Assembly (NCBI RefSeq): GCF_933775445.1
Contig: NW_026089405.1
Location: forward strand, 1 to 64,000
Reading direction: 5' to 3'
DNA from: Argentina anserina
Taxonomy: Eukaryota > Streptophyta > Magnoliopsida > Rosales > Rosaceae
DNA length: 64,000 nucleotides
A program made the position numbers and the translations under genes. Below the pieces are notes generated by a model. The model did no database searches, had not been told where the DNA came from, and was given only the letters and a program-made list of their open reading frames with translations. The first letter of the stretch is position 1; each line of letters starts with the position of its first letter. Shown in pieces: positions 36,201 to 46,806 of the stretch.

Positions 36201-36975
36201 CTATTGAATTTGAGAGTGTTTCCAGTGTGGGCGTGTGTTTGTTTCAAACTGAGTATCTTTCTACCGTTTGAGTATGTTTACTATGGCACTTTGAGTATCT
36301 TTTCCATTCTCGTTTGAGTATCTTTCTGTAAGCCTTTCTTATGCGAGTTTCTATTGAATTTGAGAGTGTTTCCAGTGTGGGCGTGTGTTTCTTTCAACTG
36401 AGTATCTTTCTATCGTTTGAGTATGTTTACTATTACAATTTGAGTATCTTTGCAATTCTCGTTTGAGTATCTTTCTGTAAGCCTTTCTGATGCGAGTTTT
36501 TCTTGAATTTGAGTGTGTTTCCAGTGTGGGCGTTAGTTTCTTTCAAACTGAGTATCTTTCTATCGTTTGAGTATGTTTACTATTGCAATTTGAGTATCTT
36601 TTCAATTCTCGGTTGAGTATCTTTCTGTAAGCCTTTCTGATGCGAGTTTCTATTGAATTTGAGAGTGTTTCCAGTGTGGGCGTGTGTTTCTTTCAAACTG
36701 AGTATCTTTCTATCGTTTGAGTATGTTTACTATTGCAATTTGAGTATCTTTTCAATTCTCGTTTGAGTATCTTTTTTGAACGGCTTTCGATGCGAGTTTT
36801 TCTTGAATTTGAGAGTGTTTCCAGTGTGGGCGTGTGTTTCTTTCAAACTGAGTATCTTTCTATCGTTTGAGTATGTTTACTATTGCACTTTGAGTATCTT
36901 TTCAATTCTCGTTTGAGTATCTTTCTGTAAGCCTTTCTGATGCGAGTTTCTATTGAATTTTAGAGTGTTTCCAGT
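33286..36975. repeat. Mixed zone between HOR blocks
   Basis: About 25 monomers in irregular order and with many hybrid types. There are B-left/A-right monomers (GTAAGCCTTTCTGATGCGAG then TTTTTCTT) near 33,780, 34,080 and 34,230, and A-left/B-right monomers with GAACGCGAG near 33,940 and 34,390. A rare TATGTTGACTATTG variant near 34,326 recurs near 38,221, 40,470 and 42,173. The TCTCTCAAACTGAG-TTTTTACCG monomer near 34,144 recurs 3,895 bp downstream. CTATGGCACTTTG near 36,282 recurs at 43.5-45.6 kb. The zone holds pieces of several later HORs. Confidence 0.75.
34961..35300. repeat. Block with private variants, copy 1 of 2
   Basis: Carries a linked set of unusual changes: CTCGTTAGAGTATC, TTTTCAACGGCTTTCTATGC with GAGGTTTTCTTG, GGGCGGGTGTTTC, GAGTATTTTTACTATTG, CAATTTGCGTATC and CAATTTTCGTTTG. 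The same set occurs once more, 8,894 bp downstream, and as a set nowhere else that I could find. Confidence 0.88.
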
Positions 36976-39223
36976 GTGGGCGTGTGTTTCTTTCAAACTG
37001 AGTATCTTTCTATCGTTTCAGTATGTTTACTATTGCAATTTGAGTATCTTTTCAATTCTCGTTTGAGTATCTTTCTGAACGGCTTTCGATGCGAGTTTTT
37101 GTTGAATTTGAGAGTGTTTCCAGTGTGGGCGTGTGTTTCTTTCAAACTGAGTATCTTTTTACCGTTTGAGTATGTTTACTATTGCACTTTGAGTATCTTT
37201 TCCATTCTCGTTTGAGTATCTTTCTGTAAGCCTTTCTGATGCGAGTTTCTATTGAATTTGAGAGTGTTTCCAGTGTGGGCGTGTGTTTCTTTCAAACTGA
37301 GTATCTTTCTATCGTTTGAGTATGTTTACTATTGCACTTTGAGTATCTTTTAAATTCTCGTTTGAGTATCTTTCTGTAAGCTTTTCTGATGCGAGTTTTT
37401 CTTGAATTTGAGTGTGTTTCCAGTGTCGGCTTGTGTTTCTTTCAAACTGAGTATCTTTCTATCGTTTGAGTATGTTTACTATTGCAATTTGAGTATCTTT
37501 TCAATTCTCGGTTGAGTATCTTTCTGAACGGCTTTCGAACGCGAGTTTCTATTGAATTTGAGAGTGTATCCAGTGTGGGCGTGTGTTTCTTTCAAACTGA
37601 GTATCTTTCTATCGTTTGAGTATGTTTACTATTGCACTTTGAGTATCTTTTCAATTCTCGTTTGAGTATCTTTCTTTAAGCCTTTCTGATCCGAGTTTCT
37701 ATTCAATTTGAGAGTGTTTCCAGTGTGGGCGTGTGTTTCTTTCAAACTGAGTATCTTTCTATCGTTTGAGTATGTTTACTGTTGCACTTTGAGTATCTTT
37801 TCCATTCTCGTTTGAGTATCTTTCTGTAAGCCTTTCTAATGCGAGTTTCTATTGAATTTGAGAGTGTTTCCAGTGTGGGCGTGTATTTCTTTCAAACTGA
37901 GTATCTTTCTACCGTTTGAGTATGTTTACTATTGCACTTTGAGTATCTTTTAAATTCTCGTTTGAGTATCTTTCTGTAAGCCTTTCTGATGCGAGTTTTT
38001 CTTGAATTTGAGAGTGTTTCCAGTGTGGGCGTGTGTTTCTCTCAAACTGAGTATCTTTTTACCGTTTGAGTATGTTTACTATTGCACTTTGAGTATCTTT
38101 TCAATTCTCGTTTGAGTATCTTTCTGTAAGCCTTTCTGATGCGAGTTTTTCTTGAATTTGAGTGTGTTTCCAGTGTGGGCTTGTGTTTCTTTCAAACTGA
38201 GTATCTTTCTATCGTTTGAGTATGTTGACTATTGCAATTTGAGTATCTTTTCAATTCTCGGTTGAGTATCTTTCTGAACGGCTTTCGAACGCGAGTTTGT
38301 ATTGAATTTGAGAGTGTTTCCAGTGTGGGCGTGTGTTTCTTTCAAACTGAGTATCTTTCTATCGTTTGAGTATGTTTACTATTGCACTTTGAGTATCTTT
38401 TCAATTCTCGTTTGAGTATCTTTCTGTAAGCCTTTCTGATGCGAGTTTCTATTGACTTTTAGAGTGTTTCCAGTGTGGGCGTGTGTTTCTTTCAAACTGA
38501 GTATCTTTTCTATCGTTTCAGTATGTTTACTATTGCAATTTGAGTATCTTTTCAATTCTCGTTTGAGTATCTTTCTGAACGGCTTTCGATGCGAGTTTTT
38601 CTTGAATTTGAGAGTGTTTCCACTGTGGGCGTGTGTTTCTTTCAAACTGAGTATCTTTCTATCGTTTGAGTATGTTTACTATTACAATTTGAGTATCTTT
38701 GCAATTCTCGTTTGAGTATCTTTCTGTAAGCCTTTCTGATGCGAGTTTTTCTTGAATTTGAGTGTGTTTCCAGTGTGGGCGTTAGTTTCTTTCAAACTGA
38801 GTATCTTTCTATCGTTTGAGTATGTTTACTATTGCAATTTGAGTATCTTTTCAATTCTCGGTTTGAGTATCTTTCTGTAAGCCTTTCTGATGCGAGTTTC
38901 TATTGAATTTGAGAGTGTTTCCAGTGTGGGCGTGTGTTTCTTTCAACTGAGTATCTTTCTATCGTTTGAGTATGTTTACTATTGCAATTTGAGTATCTTT
39001 TCAATTCTCGTTTGAGTATCTTTTTGAACGGCTTTCGATGCGAGTTTTTCTTGAATTTGAGAGTGTTTCCAGTGTGGGCGTGTGTTTCTTTCAAACTGAG
39101 TATCTTTCTATCGTTTGAGTATGTTTACTATTGCACTTTGAGTATCTTTTCAATTCTCGTTTGAGTATCTTTCTGTAAGCCTTTCTGATGCGAGTTTCTA
39201 TTGAATTTTAGAGTGTTTCCAGT
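36976..39223. repeat. 2,248-bp HOR unit, first copy
   Basis: About 15 monomers beginning at the CTATCGTTTCAGTATG monomer. In order they include AGTTTTTGTTGAATTTG, GCTTTTCTGATGCG with GTGTCGGCTTGTG, CGGTTGAG with GAACGCGAG, GAGAGTGTATCCAG, GATCCGAG, CTGTTGCAC, CTAATGCGAG, TATGTTGACTATTG, TATTGACTTTTAG, TTCCACTGTGGG, CTTTGCAATTCTCG and GGCGTTAGTTTC. One base is gained in CTCGGTTTGAG near 38,860 and one lost in TTTCAACTGAG near 38,944 compared with the copy ending at 43.17 kb. Confidence 0.87.
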
Positions 39224-40927
39224 GTGGGCGTGTGTTTCTTTCAAACTGAGTATCTTTCTATCGTTTCAGTATGTTTACTATTGCAATTTGAGTATCTTTT
39301 CAATTCTCGTTTGAGTGTCTTTCTGAACGGCTTTCGATGCGAGTTTTTGTTGAATTTGAGAGTGTTTCCAGTGTGGGGCGTGTGTTTCTTTCAAACTGAG
39401 TATCTTTTTACCGTTTGAGTATGTTTACTATTGCACTTTGAGTATCTTTTCCATTCTCGTTTGAGTATCTTTCTGTAAGCCTTTCTGATGCGAGTTTCTA
39501 TTGAATTTGAGAGTGTTTCCAGTGTGGGCGTGTGTTTCTTTCAAACTGAGTATCTTTCTATCGTTTGAGTATGTTTACTATTGCACTTTGAGTATCTTTT
39601 AAATTCTCGTTTGAGTATCTTTCTGTAAGCTTTTCTGATGCGAGTTTTTCTTGAATTTGAGTGTGTTTCCAGTGTCGGCTTGTGTTTCTTTCAAACTGAG
39701 TATCTTTCTATCGTTTGAGTATGTTTACTATTGCAATTTGAGTATCTTTTCAATTCTCGGTTGAGTATCTTTCTGAACGGCTTTCGAACGCGAGTTTCTA
39801 TTGAATTTGAGAGTGTATCCAGTGTGGGCGTGTGTTTCTTTCAAACTGAGTATCTTTCTATCGTTTGAGTATGTTTACTATTGCACTTTGAGTATCTTTT
39901 CAATTCTCGTTTGAGTATCTTTCTTTAAGCCTTTCTGATCCGAGTTTCTATTCAATTTGAGAGTGTTTCCAGTGTGGGCGTGTGTTTCTTTCAAACTGAG
40001 TATCTTTCTATCGTTTGAGTATGTTTACTGTTGCACTTGAGTATCTTTTCCATTCTCGTTTGAGTATCTTTCTGTAAGCCTTTCTAATGCGAGTTTCTAT
40101 TGAATTTGAGAGTGTTTCCAGTGTGGGCGTGTATTTCTTTCAAACTGAGTATCTTTCTACCGTTTGAGTATGTTTACTATTGCACTTTGAGTATCTTTTA
40201 AATTCTCGTTTGAGTATCTTTCTGTAAGCCTTTCTGATGCGAGTTTTTCTTGAATTTGAGAGTGTTTCCAGTGTGGGCGTGTGTTTCTCTCAAACTGAGT
40301 ATCTTTTTACCGTTTGAGTATGTTTACTATTGCACTTTGAGTATCTTTTCAATTCTCGTTTGAGTATCTTTCTGTAAGCCTTTCTGATGCGAGTTTTTCT
40401 TGAATTTGAGTGTGTTTCCAGTGTGGGCTTGTGTTTCTTTCAAACTGAGTATCTTTCTATCGTTTGAGTATGTTGACTATTGCAATTTGAGTATCTTTTC
40501 AATTCTCATTTGAGTATCTTTCTGAACGGCTTTCGATGCGAGTTTGTATTGAATTTGAGAGTGTTTCCAGTGTGGGCGTGTGTTTGTTTCTGATGCGAGT
40601 TTCTATTGAATTTTAGAGTGTTTCCAGTGTGGGCGTGTGTTTCTTTCAAACTGAGTATCTTTCTATCGTTTGAGTATGTTTACTATTGCAATTTGAGTAT
40701 CTTTTCAATTCTCGTTTGAGTATCTTTTTGAACGGCTTTCGATGCGAGTTTTTCTTGAATTTGAGAGTGTTTCCAGTGTGGGCGTGTGTTTCTTTCAAAC
40801 TGAGTATCTTTCTATCGTTTGAGTATGTTTACTATTGCAATTTGAGTATCTTTTCAATTCTCGTTTGAGTATCTTTCTGTAAGCCTTTCTGATGCGAGTT
40901 TCTATTGAATTTTAGAGTGTTTCCAGT
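39224..40927. repeat. 1,704-bp shortened HOR unit
   Basis: Follows the same monomer order as 36,976-38,250 but after the TATGTTGACTATTG monomer (near 40,470) switches to TCTCATTTGAG and a 57-bp truncated monomer, skipping about 545 bp found in the flanking 2.25-kb units. It also has a G gained in GTGTGGGGCG near 39,374 and a T lost in TGTTGCACTTGAG near 40,035; these homopolymer changes may be real or sequencing error. Confidence 0.87.
40535..40591. repeat. 57-bp truncated monomer in a foreign context
   Basis: The last of the 57-bp truncated monomers and the only one outside the 8.7-33.4 kb domain. Its 5' part has GAGTTTGTATTG, which belongs to the local 2.25-kb unit, while its TTTGTTTCTGATGCG junction is that of the 1,254-bp HOR lineage. 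The preceding TCTCATTTGAG is also of that lineage. It therefore looks like a patch copied in by gene conversion or unequal exchange, and it lies where the 1,704-bp unit departs from its 2.25-kb relatives. Confidence 0.82.
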
Positions 40928-43174
40928 GTGGGCGTGTGTTTCTTTCAAACTGAGTATCTTTCTATCGTTTCAGTATGTTTACTATTGCAATTTGAGTATC
41001 TTTTCAATTCTCGTTTGAGTGTCTTTCTGAACGGCTTTCGATGCGAGTTTTTGTTGAATTTGAGAGTGTTTCCAGTGTGGGCGTGTGTTTCTTTCAAACT
41101 GAGTATCTTTTTACCGTTTGAGTATGTTTACTATTGCACTTTGAGTATCTTTTCCATTCTCGTTTGAGTATCTTTCTGTAAGCCTTTCTGATGCGAGTTT
41201 CTATTGAATTTGAGAGTGTTTCCAGTGTGGGCGTGTGTTTCTTTCAAACTGAGTATCTTTCTATCGTTTGAGTATGTTTACTATTGCACTTTGAGTATCT
41301 TTTAAATTCTCGTTTGAGTATCTTTCTGTAAGCTTTTCTGATGCGAGTTTTTCTTGAATTTGAGTGTGTTTCCAGTGTCGGCTTGTGTTTCTTTCAAACT
41401 GAGTATCTTTCTATCGTTTGAGTATGTTTACTATTGCAATTTGAGTATCTTTTCAATTCTCGGTGAGTATCTTTCTGAACGGCTTTCGAACGCGAGTTTC
41501 TATTGAATTTGAGAGTGTATCCAGTGTGGGCGTGTGTTTCTTTCAAACTGAGTATCTTTCTATCGTTTGAGTATGTTTACTATTGCACTTTGAGTATCTT
41601 TTCAATTCTCGTTTGAGTATCTTTCTTTAAGCCTTTCTGATCCGAGTTTCTATTCAATTTGAGAGTGTTTCCAGTGTGGGCGTGTGTTTCTTTCAAACTG
41701 AGTATCTTTCTATCGTTTGAGTATGTTTACTGTTGCACTTTGAGTATCTTTTCCATTCTCGTTTGAGTATCTTTCTGTAAGCCTTTCTAATGCGAGTTTC
41801 TATTGAATTTGAGAGTGTTTCCAGTGTGGGCGTGTATTTCTTTCAAACTGAGTATCTTTCTACCGTTTGAGTATGTTTACTATTGCACTTTGAGTATCTT
41901 TTAAATTCTCGTTTGAGTATCTTTCTGTAAGCCTTTCTGATGCGAGTTTTTCTTGAATTTGAGAGTGTTTCCAGTGTGGGCGTGTGTTTCTCTCAAACTG
42001 AGTATCTTTTTACCGTTTGAGTATGTTTACTATTGCACTTTGAGTATCTTTTCAATTCTCGTTTGAGTATCTTTCTGTAAGCCTTTCTGATGCGAGTTTT
42101 TCTTGAATTTGAGTGTGTTTCCAGTGTGGGCTTGTGTTTCTTTCAAACTGAGTATCTTTCTATCGTTTGAGTATGTTGACTATTGCAATTTGAGTATCTT
42201 TTCAATTCTCGGTTGAGTATCTTTCTGAACGGCTTTCGAACGCGAGTTTGTATTGAATTTGAGAGTGTTTCCAGTGTGGGCGTGTGTTTCTTTTCAAACT
42301 GAGTATCTTTCTACCGTTTGAGTATGTTTACTATTGCACTTTGAGTATCTTTTCAATTCTCGTTTGAGTATCTTTCTGTAGCCTTTCTGATGCGAGTTTC
42401 TATTGACTTTTAGAGTGTTTCCAGTGTGGGCGTGTGTTTCTTTCAAACTGAGTATCTTTTCTATCGTTTCAGTATGTTTACTATTGCAATTTGAGTATCT
42501 TTTCAATTCTCGTTTGAGTATCTTTCTGAACGGCTTTCGATGCGAGTTTTTCTTGAATTTGAGAGTGTTTCCACTGTGGGCGTGTGTTTCTTTCAAACTG
42601 AGTATCTTTCTATCGTTTGAGTATGTTTACTATTACAATTTGAGTATCTTTGCAATTCTCGTTTGAGTATCTTTCTGTAAGCCTTTCTGATGCGAGTTTT
42701 TCTTGAATTTGAGTGTGTTTCCAGTGTGGGCGTTAGTTTCTTTCAAACTGAGTATCTTTCTATCGTTTGAGTATGTTTACTATTGCAATTTGAGTATCTT
42801 TTCAATTCTCGGTTGAGTATCTTTCTGTAAGCCTTTCTGATGCGAGTTTCTATTGAATTTGAGAGTGTTTCCAGTGTGGGCGTGTGTTTCTTTCAAACTG
42901 AGTATCTTTCTATCGTTTGAGTATGTTTACTATTGCAATTTGAGTATCTTTTCAATTCTCGTTTGAGTATCTTTTTGAACGGCTTTCGATGCGAGTTTTT
43001 CTTGAATTTGAGAGTGTTTCCAGTGTGGGCGTGTGTTTCTTTCAAACTGAGTATCTTTCTATCGTTTGAGTATGTTTACTATTGCACTTTGAGTATCTTT
43101 TCAATTCTCGTTTGAGTATCTTTCTGTAAGCCTTTCTGATGCGAGTTTCTATTGAATTTTAGAGTGTTTCCAGT
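40928..43174. repeat. 2,247-bp HOR unit, second copy
   Basis: Matches 36,976-39,223 monomer for monomer, so the 2,248- and 1,704-bp units together make a 3,951-3,952-bp period. Small indels: CTCGGTGAG near 41,460 (one T short), GTTTCTTTTCAAACTG near 42,290 (one T more) and CTGTAGCCTTTC near 42,378 (one A short). It shares GAGTGTCTTTCTG (near 41,020) with the 1,704-bp unit (near 39,314), whereas the first unit has the usual GAGTATC there. Confidence 0.87.
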
Positions 43175-44189
43175 GTGGGCGTGTGTTTCTTTCAAACTGA
43201 GTATCTTTCTATCGTTTCAGTATGTTTACTATTGCAATTTGAGTATCTTTTCAATTCTCGTTTGAGTATCTTTTTGAACGGCTTTCGATGCGAGTTTCTA
43301 TTGAATTTGAGAGTGTTTCCAGTGTGGGCGTGTGTTTCTTTCAAACTGAGTATCTTTCTATCGTTTGAGTATGTTTACTATTGCACTTTGAGTATCTTTT
43401 CAATTCTCGTTTGAGTATCTTTCTGTAAGCCTTTCTGATGCGAGTTTCTATTGAATTTGAGAGTGTTTCCAGTGTGGGCGTGTGTTTGTTTCAAACTGAG
43501 TATCTTTCTACCGTTTGAGTATGTTTACTATGGCACTTTGAGTATCTTTTCCATTCTCGTTTGAGTATCTTTCTGTAAGCCTTTCTGATGCGAGTTTCTA
43601 TTGAATTTTAGAGTGTTTCCAGTGTGGGCGTGTGTTTCTTTCAAACTGAGTATCTTTCTATCGTTTGAGTATGTTTACTATTACAATTTGAGTATCTTTG
43701 CAATTCTCGTTTGAGTATCTTTCTGTAAGCCTTTCTGATGCGAGTTTTTCTTGAATTTGAGTGTGTTTCCAGTGTGGGCGTTAGTTTCTTTCAAACTGAG
43801 TATCTTTCTATCGTTTGAGTATGTTTACTATTGCAATTTGAGTATCTTTTCAATTCTCGTTAGAGTATCTTTTTCAACGGCTTTCTATGCGAGGTTTTCT
43901 TGAATTTGAGAGTGTTTCCAGTGTGGGCGGGTGTTTCTTTCAAACTGAGTATCTTTCTATCGTTTGAGTATTTTTACTATTGCAATTTGCGTATCTTTTC
44001 AATTTTCGTTTGAGTATCTTTCTGTAAGGCTTTCTGATGCGAGTTTCTATTGAATTTTAGAGTGTTTCCAGTGTGGGCGTGTGTTTCTTTCAAACTGAGT
44101 ATCTTTCTATCGTTTGAGTATGTTTACTATTGCAATTTGAGTATCTTTTCAATTCTCGTTTGAGTATCTTTTTGAACGGCTTTCGATGC
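43175..44189. repeat. 898-bp (six-monomer) repeat, first copy
   Basis: From about 43,230 the order TTTTTGAACGGC with AGTTTCTATTG (an A-left/B-right hybrid near 43,286), TTTGTTTCAAACTG with CTATGGCAC (43,531), CTTTGCAATTCTCG and GGCGTTAGTTTC recurs at +898, for example 44,184 and 44,429. The copy from 43,855 also contains the private block otherwise seen at 34,961. Confidence 0.82.
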
Positions 44190-44194
44190 GAGTT
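43855..44194. repeat. Block with private variants, copy 2 of 2
   Basis: Repeats all the diagnostic changes of 34,961-35,300 (GTTAGAGTATC, TTTCTATGCGAGG, GGGCGGGTG, GAGTATTTTTAC, AATTTGCGTATC, AATTTTCGTTTG) at a constant offset of 8,894 bp. The sequence to its left (GGCGTTAGTTTC) does not match the left neighbour of the first copy, so the shared tract has a sharp left edge. Confidence 0.88.
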
Positions 44195-46806
44195 TCTATT
44201 GAATTTGAGAGTGTTTCCAGTGTGGGCGTGTGTTTCTTTCAAACTGAGTATCTTTCTATCGTTTGAGTATGTTTACTATTGCACTTTGAGTATCTTTTCA
44301 ATTCTCGTTTGAGTATCTTTCTGTAAGCCTTTCTGATGCGAGTTTCTATTGAATTTGAGAGTGTTTCCAGTGTGGGCGTGTGTTTGTTTCAAACTGAGTA
44401 TCTTTCTACCGTTTGAGTATGTTTACTATGGCACTTTGAGTATCTTTTCCATTCTCGTTTGAGTATCTTTCTGTAAGCCTTTCTGATGCGAGTTTCTATT
44501 GAATTTTAGAGTGTTTCCAGTGTGGGCGTGTGTTTCTTTCAAACTGAGTATCTTTCTATCGTTTGAGTATGTTTACTATTACAATTTGAGTATCTTTGCA
44601 ATTCTCGTTTGAGTATCTTTCTGTAAGCCTTTCTGATGCGAGTTTTTCTTGAATTTGAGTGTGTTTCCAGTGTGGGCGTTAGTTTCTTTCAAACTGAGTA
44701 TCTTTCTATCGTTTGAGTATGTTTACTATTGCAATTTGAGTATCTTTTCAATTCTCGGTTGAGTATCTTTCTGTAAGCCTTTCTGATGCGAGTTTCTATT
44801 GAATTTGAGAGTGTTTCCAGTGTGGGCGTGTGTTTCTTTCAAACTGAGTATCTTTCTATCGTTTGAGTATGTTTACTATTGCAATTTGAGTATCTTTTCA
44901 ATTCTCGTTTGAGTATCTTTTTGAACGGCTTTCGATGCGAGTTTTTCTTGAATTTGAGAGTGTTTCCAGTGTGGGCGTGTGTTTCTTTCAAACTGAGTAT
45001 CTTTCTATCGTTTGAGTATGTTTACTATTGCACTTTGAGTATCTTTTCAATTCTCGTTTGAGTATCTTTCTGTAAGCCTTTCTGATGCGAGTTTCTATTG
45101 AATTTTAGAGTGTTTCCAGTGTGGGCGTGTGTTTCTTTCAAACTGAGTATCTTTTCTATCGTTTCAGTATGTTTACTATTGCAATTTGAGTATCTTTTCA
45201 ATTCTCGTTTGAGTATCTTTCTGAACGGCTTTCGATGCGAGTTTTTCTTGAATTTGAGAGTGTTTCCAGTGTGGGCGTGTATTTCTTTCAAACTGAGTAT
45301 CTTTCTACCGTTTGAGTATGTTTACTATTGCACTTTGAGTATCTTTTAAATTCTCGTTTGAGTATCTTTCTGTAAGCCTTTCTGATGCGAGTTTCTATTG
45401 AATTTGAGAGTGTTTCCAGTGTGGGCGTGTGTTTCTTTCAAACTGAGTATCTTTCTACCGTTTAAGTATGTTTACTATTGCACTTTGAGTATCTTTTCAA
45501 TTCTCGTTTGAGTATCTTTCTGTAAGCCTTTCTGATGCGAGTTTCTATTGAATTTGAGAGTGTTTCCAGTGTGGGCGTGTGTTTGTTTCAAACTGAGTAT
45601 CTTTCTACCGTTTGAGTATGTTTACTATGGCACTTTGAGTATCTTTTCCATTCTCGTTTGAGTATCTTTCTGTAAGCCTTTCTGGTGCGAGTTTCTATTG
45701 AATTTTAGAGTGTTTCCAGTGTGGGCGTGTGTTTCTTTCAAACTGAGTATCTTTCTATCGTTTGAGTATGTTTACTATTACAATTTGAGTATCTTTGCAA
45801 TTCTCGTTTGAGTATCTTTCTGTAAGCCTTTCTGATGCGAGTTTTTCTTGAATTTGAGTGTGTTTCCAGTGTGGGCGTTAGTTTCTTTCAAACTGAGTAT
45901 CTTTCTATCGTTTGAGTATGTTTACTATTGCAATTTGAGTATCTTTTCAATTCTCGGTTGAGTATCTTTCTGTAAGCCTTTCTGATGCGAGTTTCTATTG
46001 AATTTGAGAGTGTTTCCAGTGTGGGCGTGTGTTTCTTTCAAACTGAGTATCTTTCTATCGTTTGAGTATGTTTACTATTGCAATTTGAGTATCTTTTCAA
46101 TTCTCGTTTGAGTATCTTTTTGAACGGCTTTCGATGCGAGTTTTTCTTGAATTTGAGAGTGTTTCCAGTGTGGGCGTGTGTTTCTTTCAAACTGAGTATC
46201 TTTCTATCATTTGAGTATGTTTACTATTGCACTTTGAGTATCTTTTCAATTCTCGTTTGAGTATCTTTCTGTAAGCCTTTCTGATGCGAGTTTCAATTGA
46301 ATTTTAGAGTGTTTCCAGTGTGGGCGTGTGTTTCTTTCAAACTGAGTATCTTTTCTATCGTTTCAGTATGTTTACTATTGCAATTTGAGTATCTTTTCAA
46401 TTCTCGTTTGAGTATCTTTCTGAACGGCTTTCGATGCGAGTTTTTCTTGAATTTGAGAGTGTTTCCAGTGTGGGCGTGTATTTCTTTCAAACTGAGTATC
46501 TTTCTACCGTTTGAGTATGTTTACTATTGCACTTTGAGTATCTTTTAAATTCTCGTTTGAGTATCTTTCTGTAAGCCTTTCTGATGCGAGTTTCTATTGA
46601 ATTTGAGAGTGTTTCCAGTGTGCGCGTGTGTTTCTTTCAAACTGAGTATCTTTCTACCGTTTATGTATGTTTACTATTGCACTTTGAGTATCTTTTCAAT
46701 TCTCGTTTGAGTATCTTTCTGTAAGCCTTTCTGATGCGAGTTTCTATTGAATTTGAGAGTGTTTCCAGTGTGGGCGTGTGTTTGTTTCAAACTGAGTATC
46801 TTTCTA
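44190..46806. repeat. 1,199-bp (eight-monomer) HOR, about 2.2 copies
   Basis: Type A monomers at 44,879 and 46,078, the TCTTTTCTATCGTTTCAG monomers near 45,150 and 46,350, and the ACCGTTTAAG and ACCGTTTATG pair (near 45,461 and 46,660) keep a 1,199-bp spacing; CTATGGCAC at 44,429 recurs at 45,628. Similarity stops near 46,806, where GTTTATTATTACAATTTGCG replaces the expected sequence. Single-base differences include GTGCGCGTG near 46,622. Confidence 0.85.
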
